Notes under the pieces: generated by a model
Seen by the model: only the letters and a program-made list of their open reading frames with translations
Told to the model about the DNA's origin: nothing
Databases searched by the model: none
Shown: positions 34,790 to 42,974 of the stretch, in pieces
Layout: every line of letters begins with the position of its first letter
How positions within the stretch are numbered: the first letter of the stretch is position 1
Made by a program: the position numbers and the translations under genes
NCBI RefSeq assembly: GCF_034263275.1
Contig: NZ_CP139559.1
Coordinates: 4,526,001 to 4,590,000 of the forward strand
Direction of reading: 5' to 3'
Length of the DNA: 64,000 nt
Origin: Mucilaginibacter sp. cycad4
GTDB taxonomy: Bacteria; Bacteroidota; Bacteroidia; Sphingobacteriales; Sphingobacteriaceae

Positions 34790-36163
34790 ATGTCATTCGA
34801 AAATTTAAATTTAATTGAGCCTATCCTCAAGGCTTTAAAAACAGAGGGATATACCACACCTACCCCAATACAGGCACAAGCCATCCCTATTATATTACAA
34901 CACCAGGATTTATTGGGCTGCGCCCAAACCGGTACCGGCAAAACCGCGGCTTTTGCTATCCCTACCCTGCAGTTACTACACCAGGACAGGATAGCCCACA
35001 AGGAGCAAAAAACCATTAAAGCTTTGGTTTTAACCCCAACCCGCGAGCTTGCCCTGCAAATTGGCGAAAGCTTTACCGCTTACGGCAAACATACCGGCCT
35101 TAAAAACCTGGTCATATTTGGCGGTGTATCACAAAACCCGCAGGTTGACGCTTTGCGTCGCGGTGTTGACATTTTAGTAGCCACACCGGGCCGCTTGCTC
35201 GATTTAATGAACCAGCGTTATGTTCACCTGGAGCATGTTAAATTCCTGATACTGGATGAGGCCGACCGTATGCTGGATATGGGCTTTGTTAATGATGTTA
35301 AAAAGATCATTGCCAAAGTACCGGCTAAAAGGCAAACCCTGTTCTTTTCGGCCACTATGCCAAAAGAGATCCAAAGCCTGGCCGACAGCATCCTGAACAA
35401 GCCCGAAAAAGTTGAAGTTACCCCGGTTTCATCAACGGCTGATACCATACAACAAGCAGTTTACTATGTTGATAAGGGAGATAAAAAATCGCTTTTGATC
35501 CATATCCTGAAAGATAAGGATATCAAAACGGTACTGGTATTTACCCGTACCAAACATGGTGCCGATAAAGTGGTTAAAGACCTTAACCGTGTAGGTATCA
35601 CTGCCGAAGCTATTCATGGTAATAAATCACAAAATGCAAGGCAGCGAGCTTTAACCAACTTTAAAAACCGCACAACCCGCGTACTTATAGCTACTGATAT
35701 TGCAGCCCGTGGTATTGATATCGACGACCTTACACACGTTATCAATTACGAATTGCCAAACGTACCCGAAACTTATGTACACCGTATTGGCCGTACAGGC
35801 CGGGCCGGCGCCAATGGCATAGCATTTTCATTTTGCGACGCCGAAGAGCTTGAATTTTTGAAAGATATCCACAAGCTGATAGCCAAACAGATCCCTATTG
35901 AGGAAGGTCACCCGTATCCGCTTAGTCCGGCGGCTATGGCAGCTAAAATAAACGAAGCGCCTAAAAAAGGCGGTTCAGGAGGCGGTCAACGCGGTGGCGG
36001 CGGTGGTCGTGGCGGAAACCGCAGGTCAGGTGGCAGCGGTGGCGGCAATAGCCGTTCGGCCGGTAATAACCGCTCAGGCGGCAATAAAAAATCTGGCGGT
36101 AACCGCTCAGAATCAGGCAGGCCTGGTGGGGCCAGCGGCATGAGTGGCGCAAGGAGAGGATAG
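34790..36163 (+). CDS. DEAD-box ATP-dependent RNA helicase (RhlE-like)
   Basis: RNA-unwinding enzyme for ribosome assembly or mRNA turnover. The 457-residue protein has the Q motif (TPTPIQAQAIP), Walker A AQTGTGKTAAF, PTRELALQIGE, DEAD in LILDEADRMLDMGF, SAT, and motif VI HRIGRTGRAGANG. The tail after about residue 385 is a Gly/Arg/Ser-rich stretch (GGGGRGGNRRSGG) that probably binds RNA non-specifically. No dbpA-type RNA-binding domain is present. Confidence 0.94.
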   Translation: MSFENLNLIEPILKALKTEGYTTPTPIQAQAIPIILQHQDLLGCAQTGTGKTAAFAIPTLQLLHQDRIAHKEQKTIKALVLTPTRELALQIGESFTAYGKHTGLKNLVIFGGVSQNPQVDALRRGVDILVATPGRLLDLMNQRYVHLEHVKFLILDEADRMLDMGFVNDVKKIIAKVPAKRQTLFFSATMPKEIQSLADSILNKPEKVEVTPVSSTADTIQQAVYYVDKGDKKSLLIHILKDKDIKTVLVFTRTKHGADKVVKDLNRVGITAEAIHGNKSQNARQRALTNFKNRTTRVLIATDIAARGIDIDDLTHVINYELPNVPETYVHRIGRTGRAGANGIAFSFCDAEELEFLKDIHKLIAKQIPIEEGHPYPLSPAAMAAKINEAPKKGGSGGGQRGGGGGRGGNRRSGGSGGGNSRSAGNNRSGGNKKSGGNRSESGRPGGASGMSGARRG

Positions 36164-36184
36164 AGAAGGTTGAATAGATAAATA

Positions 36185-36240
36185 GTTGATTAAGTGAGTG
36201 TTTTTTTTTAATGCTTGAAAAAACCACTCACTTAATCAAC
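36185..36240. terminator. Terminator-like perfect hairpin after the helicase gene
   Basis: A 16-bp perfect inverted repeat GTTGATTAAGTGAGTG / CACTCACTTAATCAAC with a T-rich and A-rich loop. The left arm followed by T9 could also terminate by itself. Confidence 0.6.
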
Positions 36241-36344
36241 CTAATAAACCAGTCACCATAAAAACAACCACCCGCCAAAAACATTTCCCTGTTAATAAGT
36301 TAATAAGCATATTTGTAACGGTCGAAAAAATTAAATAGCTTTAA

Positions 36345-36668
36345 ATGAAAATCATTCAGCCGGTATCAATGAAACGCCTTATAGATCTTTTCAAGAATAA
36401 GTTTTTCCTGGTTACCATTGCTTTTGTGGTGTGGATGATATTTTTTGACAGGAACGATCTTTTTTCGCAATACCAATACCACCAGCAGGTTAAAAAACTA
36501 AGGCTTGAGCGCGATTTCTACAAAGCCCAAACCGACCAGGTGACCAAGGAGCTTAAAGAATTGACCACCAACCCCCAGCAAATGGAAAAATTTGCCCGCG
36601 AAAAGTATCTCATGAAAAAAGCCAATGAGGATGTTTATGTGGTGATCCCGGAGACTAAGGAGAAGTAA
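36345..36668 (+). CDS. Septum formation initiator (FtsB/DivIC family)
   Basis: A small bitopic division protein. The 107-residue sequence has a short cytoplasmic start, one span (FFLVTIAFVVWMIFF), then a coiled coil (YQYHQQVKKLRLERDFYKAQ and onward) and the end motif MEKFAREKYLMKKANEDVYVV, typical of DivIC/FtsB. An alternative start eight codons in (MKRLIDLFK) is possible. Expected to bridge FtsL and FtsQ-like partners at the septum. Confidence 0.88.
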   Translation: MKIIQPVSMKRLIDLFKNKFFLVTIAFVVWMIFFDRNDLFSQYQYHQQVKKLRLERDFYKAQTDQVTKELKELTTNPQQMEKFAREKYLMKKANEDVYVVIPETKEK

Positions 36669-36710
36669 ATATTCAGCAAGAATAGGGGCTTAAAAAGCGT
36701 GGGCATGTGC

Positions 36711-36746
36711 GATTCCCTCCCCTGGGAGGGTGTAGGGAGGGGTTTC
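36711..36746 (+). repeat. 36-bp inverted repeat, left flank of the DUF559 gene
   Basis: GATTCCCTCCCCTGGGAGGG..GGGTTTC. Its reverse complement agrees with 37193-37228 at 35 of 36 positions. Confidence 0.85.
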
Positions 36747-36750
36747 TACG

Positions 36751-37173
36751 CTATTTTAACAATGTTCTATCAAAATCTTTCGGCAGTTTAATCGAATCAT
36801 CGTCTTTCACAATCTCAATTATCATCCCTTCAATAGCCCGTAATACATTAGGCAGATCATCTTTTACATCCGCCTCGGCGAACCTTAAAAATTTAACACC
36901 CAAGCTTTCTAATTTCGCTTGCCGGGCATCATCTTTAATCAAGGCTTCATCATTGTAATGATACCTGCCATCAATTTCAATTGCCAGCATTAGTTCTTTA
37001 CAGTAGAAATCTACTATATAATTATCTATACAACGCTGACGGTCAAAGTCGAAACCTAATAGTTTATTCTCCTTTAATTCTTTCCATAAGAGTACTTCGC
37101 CAAAAGTCATTTCTTTGCGAAGTTTGCGAGCTAACGCTTTTAGATTAGGGTTGTATGGAATGATTTTGACCAT
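36751..37173 (-). CDS. DUF559 endonuclease-like protein (VSR/PD-(D/E)XK type)
   Basis: A 140-residue protein of the DUF559 family. It opens with PYNPNLKALARKLRKEMTF and carries the nuclease-like core CIDNYIVDFYCKELMLAIEIDG (candidate Asp and Glu-x-Asp metal ligands), then LESLGVKFLRF and DLPNVLRAIEGMI. The fold resembles the very-short-patch-repair/restriction superfamily. Activity and targets are not established. It sits alone between 36-bp inverted repeats whose inner edges lie 4 bp from the stop and 20 bp from the start, so gene and repeats look like one unit. Confidence 0.85.
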   Translation of the reverse strand: MVKIIPYNPNLKALARKLRKEMTFGEVLLWKELKENKLLGFDFDRQRCIDNYIVDFYCKELMLAIEIDGRYHYNDEALIKDDARQAKLESLGVKFLRFAEADVKDDLPNVLRAIEGMIIEIVKDDDSIKLPKDFDRTLLK

Positions 37174-37192
37174 TTTTTTATTGTCGCTTTAT

Positions 37193-37228
37193 GAAACCCC
37201 TCCCTACACCCTCCCAGGGGAGGGAACC
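37193..37228 (-). repeat. 36-bp inverted repeat, right flank of the DUF559 gene
   Basis: GAAACCCCTCCCTACACCC..AGGGAACC, the inverted partner of 36711-36746. Confidence 0.85.
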
Positions 37229-37318
37229 GCACTGGCCCCGCTTTTATCTGTCGCTTATCTCGCCTTTGGCTTCTTTCCCTTCCTGCCTCTTACATCTCAC
37301 AGTCTTGACTCTACTATC

Positions 37319-39400
37319 TTACACTTCCCCTTCCCTCTTCCTCAAAAACCACTCGGTTGATAACAGCAGCAGGATCAGCCCAAACAGCCATTTCATATCT
37401 ATCAGGTCGCTGTAGTGCTTATCCTCATAAACCACCGTTTTGATATTTTCATTTTGGCGGATGAGATTTGCAAGTTGGCTTACTTGCGATGGCTTGATCA
37501 TTTGGCCACCGCTTTGTTTGGCCAGGGTGCCGAGTAGTGCATGATTTGCGGCGCTTTGGCGGGTTTCGAGATTGAGCGGCTTTATGGTGAATTGCCCCGT
37601 AGCTTTAAACCCCTGCTTTCCATTTTGTGTTGAAGCATTGTAGGTGTATTCGCCTATAGGAAGGGAGCCGGCATCAAGCTGGTAGCTTTGTCCGGTACGG
37701 GTAAACAGAAAGCTGTAGTTTTTTCCTGCAGTGCTTTTCAACTCTATCTTTACATCGGGCGTATTGATCAGTTCAAGGGCTTCGTTGTATAGCTCGGCAT
37801 TAAGGATTACATTTTCCCCTTCGTCAAACACATTACGGGCCGGATAAACGCGGAAACGCTGACGGTTTGCGTTGGCAGTTAAATACTGTACCGTTTGACT
37901 CAGCAGTTCATCTGTAGCGTTGCGATTGCCATAATTTTGATATTCGGCCAGTTGCCAACGCCACAGGCCTTCGCCGGTTAATACAGCAATACGTCGGCCT
38001 GCCTCATCGCCAAAGGCCAGTAAAGGATAGGTAGTAGCGACAGCCCCTATCTTCTGTTTCAATAAAACTGAACTGCCAGCAGCCGTTCCGTAACTGCCAA
38101 ACGGCGCTATTAATGGCGGAAAGGCAGCAATTTTTTTCCGTGCCGAATCAGACAAGGTGAAAGCGGTAAAATCATTGGTTGGCAGGGGCATCACCTCCTG
38201 CGTTTCAGCACGGCCTGCGCTTATGTGTACCGTGTTTTGCTCACTATTAACGGCCTGCAGGTTACTTTGTGAACCAACGATATACCAAACCGGTGTTTTA
38301 CTCTTAGCAATAAAGCTTTTCACCGGCGAATACTCGCCTGCCGAAAGCTGATAGAGGATCACCAGGCTATAATCTACCGGTTTAATAGCTGCAGCATCGG
38401 TAAGCGAACTTGCCTTTACCTCAAAGTTTTTATTGGTTTCGATAGCCTGCTTGATCACCGTTAAATCGGGATGCGGACCGTTATATAGCAACAGCACCTT
38501 TTGCCGGGCGTCCAATACTTCCACGTAAATAGTTTCGGTATTGTTTTGGATGGACAGCTCATTTTTTACAGGAGTAATGCTGATGTTATATTTTCTGAGT
38601 CCTTTCTTAGCAGCGTTTAATTTTATGGGAACGATCTTTTTAAAGTCGTTTCCGGTTACCGCGATACTTTGCGCATACACCTGTTTACCATCTTCGGTAA
38701 CCGACAGGTTCATGTTTTCGCCTTTACTTTGATAGGCAGTGGCAAGCACTTCTATCACAAAATCATTCTCTAAAAAGGCCGTTTTATTGTAGTTTACATT
38801 GCCGATAAGCAGATCGCGTTTGGCAGTGGTATCACCAAGGGCTATAGTGTAAATGCTGGTTTTGATATTCCGGGCATCATATTGCGGATCGTTACCCTGG
38901 TTATATAAACCATCGGTAGCCAGTATCAGCGCACCGATGTTTTGATTAGTGAACCTGTCGTTAAGCTGGTGCAAGGCTCCCGCAATATCGGTTTGTTTAC
39001 CGTTAAAACTTTTTGAAAGTCCCGGATGCAGGTCTTTATCAAAACTAAACTCCTGTACATCATATTTATCGCCAAGCTCTTGTTTCAGTTTAGCCAGGCC
39101 ATCAACGAAAGCAGATGAGTTAAACCCTGCCGGTTTAAAAGTATTGATGGACGATGAATTATCCTGTGCAATAAGCACTAACGGTTTTTGCGGTTCATAT
39201 TTAACCGATTTTACCAGGGGAGACATGAGCAGCACCGTTATAAAAAACACGGTTATCGCACGGATAGCAGCCAGTGTATAGCGTAAGTTTTTACTTAGGT
39301 CAACCGGTTTGCGGTACATGAGCCAGGCATATGCCAAACCCAGCAATAAGCCGGCAGGCAACCACCATCCCGAAACAGAACCCCATGTAAGTGAAAACAT
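37319..39400 (-). CDS. Membrane protein with VWA-like (MIDAS) domain
   Basis: A 693-residue protein. Two spans near the N-terminus (WWLPAGLLLGLAYAWL and AIRAITVFFITVLLM) are followed by a VWA-like domain beginning LVLIAQDNSSSI, which matches the MIDAS DxSxS pattern; ILATDG follows later. The central region is beta-rich and large. A last span (YSDLIDMKWLFGLILLLLSTEWFLRK) ends in a charged tail. This layout matches Bacteroidota BatA/BatB-like or surface-sensing proteins of unknown role. It is transcribed apart from its neighbours. Confidence 0.75.
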   Translation of the reverse strand: MFSLTWGSVSGWWLPAGLLLGLAYAWLMYRKPVDLSKNLRYTLAAIRAITVFFITVLLMSPLVKSVKYEPQKPLVLIAQDNSSSINTFKPAGFNSSAFVDGLAKLKQELGDKYDVQEFSFDKDLHPGLSKSFNGKQTDIAGALHQLNDRFTNQNIGALILATDGLYNQGNDPQYDARNIKTSIYTIALGDTTAKRDLLIGNVNYNKTAFLENDFVIEVLATAYQSKGENMNLSVTEDGKQVYAQSIAVTGNDFKKIVPIKLNAAKKGLRKYNISITPVKNELSIQNNTETIYVEVLDARQKVLLLYNGPHPDLTVIKQAIETNKNFEVKASSLTDAAAIKPVDYSLVILYQLSAGEYSPVKSFIAKSKTPVWYIVGSQSNLQAVNSEQNTVHISAGRAETQEVMPLPTNDFTAFTLSDSARKKIAAFPPLIAPFGSYGTAAGSSVLLKQKIGAVATTYPLLAFGDEAGRRIAVLTGEGLWRWQLAEYQNYGNRNATDELLSQTVQYLTANANRQRFRVYPARNVFDEGENVILNAELYNEALELINTPDVKIELKSTAGKNYSFLFTRTGQSYQLDAGSLPIGEYTYNASTQNGKQGFKATGQFTIKPLNLETRQSAANHALLGTLAKQSGGQMIKPSQVSQLANLIRQNENIKTVVYEDKHYSDLIDMKWLFGLILLLLSTEWFLRKREGEV

Positions 39401-39498
39401 TTGTAGCTATAGTATCATCAGGGCGCAGATCATCCGGCCCAATAAACATTACCTGCAAAATGCGAAATTATTGTGAAATGAGGGGAATAAGTTTTAAA

Positions 39499-39578
39499 CC
39501 TCACCCAACCCTCTCCAAAGGAGAGGGCTTAAAAGTTTTTTCAAGTCTCCCCTTTTTGGGGAGATTTAGAGGGGGTGC
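39499..39578. repeat. Palindromic repeat, CCTCACCC..GATTTAGAGGGGG family, intergenic copy
   Basis: CCTCACCCAACCCTCTCC..GGAGAGGG then AGTCTCCCC..GGGGAGATTTAGAGGGGG. This is the intergenic form of the sequence present twice inside ispG. Confidence 0.8.
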
Positions 39579-39582
39579 ATTT

Positions 39583-40326
39583 TTACAACATCCCGCCATC
39601 AACAGGGATAACCTGTCCGGTGATGTAAGCGGCCATGTCTGACGCAAGGAATACACAGGCATTGGCTACGTCTTCCGTTTCGCCGGCACGCTTAAGCGGG
39701 ATGCCTGCTGCCCAGCCTTCTACAACTTTAGGGTCAAGCACTTCGGTCATTTCGGTGCGGATAAAGCCCGGGGCAACCACGTTGGTACGGATATTACGTG
39801 AGCCAAGCTCTTTAGCAATCGATTTAGAGAAACCAATGATCCCTGCTTTTGAAGCGGCATAATTAGCCTGGCCGGCATTGCCCTGCACACCAACAACCGA
39901 GCTCATGTTAATGAATACACCTTTGCGGTTTTTCATCATGATTTTTGAGGCAGCCTTGGTAACGTTAAATATCGATTTCAGGTTTACGTCAAGCACTTCG
40001 TCCCAGTTCTCCTCAGTCATGCGCATCAGCAAACCGTCTTTGGTGATACCAGCGTTATTAACCACAATATCAAGCGTACCAAAATCAGCAACAATATCAG
40101 TGATCAGTTTATCAGCCTCATCAAATTTGGAAGCATCAGACCGGTAACCTTTTATTTTAGTGCCGAAGTTTTGCAGCTCCTGCTCAAGGGCCTGGCCTTT
40201 TTCAACAGACGACAAATAAGTGAAAGCTACGTTAGCGCCATGCTCGGCAAATTTTTCGGCAATCTTACGGCCTATTCCTTTTGACGCGCCGGTAACCAAC
40301 GCGGTTTTTCCTTCTAATAATTTCAT
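39583..40326 (-). CDS. fabG: 3-oxoacyl-[ACP] reductase
   Basis: NADPH-dependent short-chain dehydrogenase of fatty-acid elongation. The 247-residue protein has the cofactor motif TGASKGIGRKIAE, NNAGITKDGLL, and the catalytic Ser-Tyr-Lys at S143, Y156 and K160 (INMSSVVGV, NYAASKAG). The C-terminus YITGQVIPVDGGML is typical. It matches FabG in length and in the KDGLLMRM segment used for ACP docking. It lies alone, not in a fab cluster. Confidence 0.93.
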   Translation of the reverse strand: MKLLEGKTALVTGASKGIGRKIAEKFAEHGANVAFTYLSSVEKGQALEQELQNFGTKIKGYRSDASKFDEADKLITDIVADFGTLDIVVNNAGITKDGLLMRMTEENWDEVLDVNLKSIFNVTKAASKIMMKNRKGVFINMSSVVGVQGNAGQANYAASKAGIIGFSKSIAKELGSRNIRTNVVAPGFIRTEMTEVLDPKVVEGWAAGIPLKRAGETEDVANACVFLASDMAAYITGQVIPVDGGML

Positions 40327-40375
40327 AATTAAAGTATATGATTTCAGGGCGGTGAAGTTAGTAGTTTTTTGTTTC

Positions 40376-40552
40376 TGTTCATAGATGATAGTTGTTCATG
40401 GTGGATGGTTCATAGATCATAGTAACAGCTTATAGTTAATGGTTCATAGCAGATAGTTCATAGTAGATGCACCGTATCTTTTTATGGCCATAGCCCCTAC
40501 GATAAACGAAATCCCAAAAAACATGAACCATGATCTATCAACTATGAACCAA
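40376..40552. repeat. Tandem GTTCATAG-word repeats with an inverted end
   Basis: TTCATAGATGATAG, TTCATGGTGGATGG, TTCATAGATCATAG and similar words follow one another about every 13-25 bp, then AACATGAACCATGATCTATC..CTATGAACC inverts the word. Located upstream of fabG on its start side. Confidence 0.55.
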
Positions 40553-40556
40553 AACC

Positions 40557-41084
40557 CTACTTCAAATACTCCGCCGGTATCGGGTTATCCTTCCGTTCCC
40601 CATCATAAAACCACGCCAGGATCCAGAAGCGGGTACCGTCGTTAAACAATTCAATGCTATTGATACCGCGTTCGGTTACCGGCCCGTTGGCTGTGTTGCG
40701 CGATTCGTAGGTGCTCCACACGTGGTAAATACTGCCAAACTTTTCAACCCGTCGGGCTATCTCCCGCTCGTCAAAACCATTTTTTGACAATGATGGATCG
40801 GCCAGTTTGTGGTATTCCTTCAGCGTCATATAGCTGAACTGTTGTTTGCCTTGTTTATCGGTATAACCTGCACCAACATGAACATTGGCAATATGCAGCA
40901 GGCTATCACGCTCGTAGCTTATCTTCTCCCCTTTTTTAACGGAGACTACACCGTAATAAGCTTTCATGATACCATCAAGGGTACTTACATTATCGCCATA
41001 TTTGGTAATAACCTGCGAGTGTGCAGGGAAAGTAATAGCAATGCTTATAATAGCAATGAGCAGCGGCAGGATATTCTTTTTCAT
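40557..41084 (-). CDS. Secreted SnoaL/NTF2-like protein of unknown function
   Basis: A 175-residue exported protein with signal peptide ILPLLIAIISIAITFPAHS. The mature part has GIMKAYYGVVSVKKGE, FGSIYHVWSTYESRN and IELFNDGTRFWILAWFYDGERKDNPIPAEYL, the build of small cone-shaped NTF2/SnoaL-like domains. The start at 41084 (MKKNILPLL) gives a proper signal peptide; the frame extends upstream without one. Ligand or activity unknown. Confidence 0.68.
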   Translation of the reverse strand: MKKNILPLLIAIISIAITFPAHSQVITKYGDNVSTLDGIMKAYYGVVSVKKGEKISYERDSLLHIANVHVGAGYTDKQGKQQFSYMTLKEYHKLADPSLSKNGFDEREIARRVEKFGSIYHVWSTYESRNTANGPVTERGINSIELFNDGTRFWILAWFYDGERKDNPIPAEYLK

Positions 41085-41180
41085 GATGATGGTAATTTTG
41101 TATAAATCAGATTTTAAATGAATAAACAAAAAATATCCGGGATATAGTAAGGCTAAATAACCATTTGTGAAAATAAAAAT

Positions 41181-41272
41181 GTCATTTCGATGGAGCCGGG
41201 CAGGTATGTGTTTCGGGGCGAAAGAGAGATCTTATACGCCGTGCATAGCTTTAAAGCAAGGTGTATAAGATC
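41181..41272. repeat. Left half of a GTCATTTCGA hairpin repeat
   Basis: GTCATTTCGATGG..GATCTTATACGCC..GTGTATAAGATC keeps the inner stem of the repeat seen at 1287-1441 but lacks the outer right arm. A separate right-half-like stretch ending in CGAAATGACA lies at 42901-42953. Confidence 0.65.
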
Positions 41273-41362
41273 GTATGCATGAATTAGTTAAAGAAGAGTT
41301 CTTGAAAAAAAGGTTGTAGATTAAAGTGAAAACTAAGAACAAACACTTTAAATCAAGAACTC

Positions 41363-42427
41363 ATGAAACAAGTTACACAATTAGATTTTAGCGGACAAAA
41401 GATTTTTGCAGGCATAGATGTTCATAAAAAGTCATGGAAGGTGAATATCCGGAGTGAGCAGATGGAACTGAAGACGTTTTCGCAAAATCCATCGGCAGAA
41501 GAATTAAGTGCTTACCTGAAGCGCAATTACCCTTTAGCGGATTATCATGTTGTTTACGAGGCAGGCTTTTGTGGTTTCTTCCATCAGCGGAAATTTAACG
41601 AGGCGGGGATTAACTGCATCGTGGTTAACCCGGCTGATGTTCCGACTACAGGCAAGGAAAAGCAACGCAAATCAGACCTTGTAGATTGCCGGAAATTGGG
41701 TCAGGCCTTGAGTAAAGGTCAGCTCACTGGTATTTTTATTCCCGGCATTGAACAACAGGATGACAGGGATATCATCCGCACTTATAATCAGATGGTAAAA
41801 GACCAGACGCGTTATAAAAACAGGATCCGGGGATGGCTTAACTTCCAGGGGATAACATTCGGTGAATCAGAGAGCCGGTATTGGTCTAATGTTTTTACCC
41901 GTTGGCTTAAAGAACTGTCACTGAATCCATCGGCGAGGACAGCACTTGACCTGAAGCTACAGGGCTACCAGCAGGCCCGGGATATGGTGCTGGCTGCAAC
42001 CAGGCAAGTTCGCATCCTGTCCAAACAGGAACGGTATAAGAAAAGAATAACCCTGATCCGGACAATTCCAGGCGTGGGTGAGATCACCGCTTTATGGTTT
42101 GTAACAGAGGTGGGAGATGTTAACCGGTTTAAATCACTTGACGCTTTATGCGATTATGTTGGCCTTGTGCCAAATACTCACAGTACCGGGGACAAGGAAA
42201 AAGTATCAGGCCTGACCAGAAGGGCCAATCACCAGCTCAGGGAAAAACTTATTGAAGCCAGTTGGACAGTTATACGTACCGATCCGGCTATGACAATGGC
42301 ATTTAACGATTATTGCAAGCGGATGAAAAAGAATAATGCCATCATCAGGATAGCTAAAAAAATCCTCAACCGGATCCGTTATGTGATGAAGAACGAGGCT
42401 CCGTATGTAATAGCTGTAGTGCAATAA
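41363..42427 (+). CDS. IS110-family transposase (DEDD recombinase)
   Basis: A 354-residue recombinase, not closely similar to the other IS110 transposase here. RuvC-like residues: Asp in IFAGIDVHKKSW, Glu in VVYEAGFCGF, Asp pair in RKSDLVDCRKLG. C-terminal domain: IRTIPGVGEITALWFVTEVG, LCDYVGLVPNTHSTGDKEK with the probable catalytic Ser in HSTG, and LTRRANHQLREKLIEASW. Full length and apparently intact. Confidence 0.92.
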   Translation: MKQVTQLDFSGQKIFAGIDVHKKSWKVNIRSEQMELKTFSQNPSAEELSAYLKRNYPLADYHVVYEAGFCGFFHQRKFNEAGINCIVVNPADVPTTGKEKQRKSDLVDCRKLGQALSKGQLTGIFIPGIEQQDDRDIIRTYNQMVKDQTRYKNRIRGWLNFQGITFGESESRYWSNVFTRWLKELSLNPSARTALDLKLQGYQQARDMVLAATRQVRILSKQERYKKRITLIRTIPGVGEITALWFVTEVGDVNRFKSLDALCDYVGLVPNTHSTGDKEKVSGLTRRANHQLREKLIEASWTVIRTDPAMTMAFNDYCKRMKKNNAIIRIAKKILNRIRYVMKNEAPYVIAVVQ

Positions 42428-42494
42428 TATAGAACTAATAATGCAGGATAAAACAATCTGTTTTGTTATCTGATGATAAACCGGAATGAGAAAT

Positions 42495-42601
42495 CCGCAG
42501 CCCTTTTGAGGTGTCTGCTTGTATAAGACTACGGTTATCATTTTATCTAATAATTTAAACGCGATGCTGCGGCCCGTTATGGTGTCCGCTTATAGGAGAT
42601 T
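42495..42601 (+). ncRNA. Candidate structured RNA at the 3' end of the second IS110-family element
   Basis: CCGCAGC (42495-42501) pairs perfectly with GCTGCGG (42566-42572) around a loop of 64 nt. Two imperfect direct repeats of about 32 bp (GCAGCCCTTTTGAGGTGTC.. at 42497 and GCGGCCCGTTATGGTGTCC.. at 42569) follow the same pattern. The position downstream of the transposase is that of guide RNAs in IS1111-type elements. No guide match to flanks was established. Confidence 0.35.
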
Positions 42602-42974
42602 GATTGTTGTTTATCGATGCATTAACATCACTAAAAGTCGGTGAAGGTTTTCTTAGCCATGGGCGAAAAAGATAGACAATAAAAAAGTCTCCTGTTACAG
42701 AGACTTCTTTTATCTAATTCGGCGGATCATATTGCTGGCAGGTTGCTCCTCAGCAGAGCCTGTTTCCTCTTCTGATCTGCAAAGGAAAGTTAAGAAAACA
42801 TGGCAACGCTTTGCTTAATTATTTATAAATTATAACTTTATAAAAAATCTATTAACCCAATTCTGGAATATCAGCCTTGCTTTAGATTATTTTCATCATA
42901 GGAGATTTCTCCTCTCGCTGCCGCACTGCCTTCGCATGTTCGTCGAAATGACATTTTTCTATAATAAATTGAAA
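42602..42974. other. Gene-free stretch downstream of the second IS110 element
   Basis: It contains a bidirectional terminator-like hairpin at 42684-42710 (AAGTCTC / GAGACTT with A and T runs) and a right-half hairpin repeat at 42901-42953 (AGATTTCTCC ... TCGAAATGACA). The remainder shows nothing I can assign. Confidence 0.5.

Larger units (their letters stand above)
41273..42601 (+). mobile_element. IS110-family insertion sequence (IS1111-like layout), limits approximate
   Basis: The left limit is set where the hairpin repeat breaks off (41272) and the right limit just after the repeated segment downstream of the transposase. Only about 90 bp precede the gene, while more than 170 bp of structured sequence follow it, the reverse of the first IS110 element in this window. 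The right end could extend to about 42898, where the missing repeat half resumes. Confidence 0.55.
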
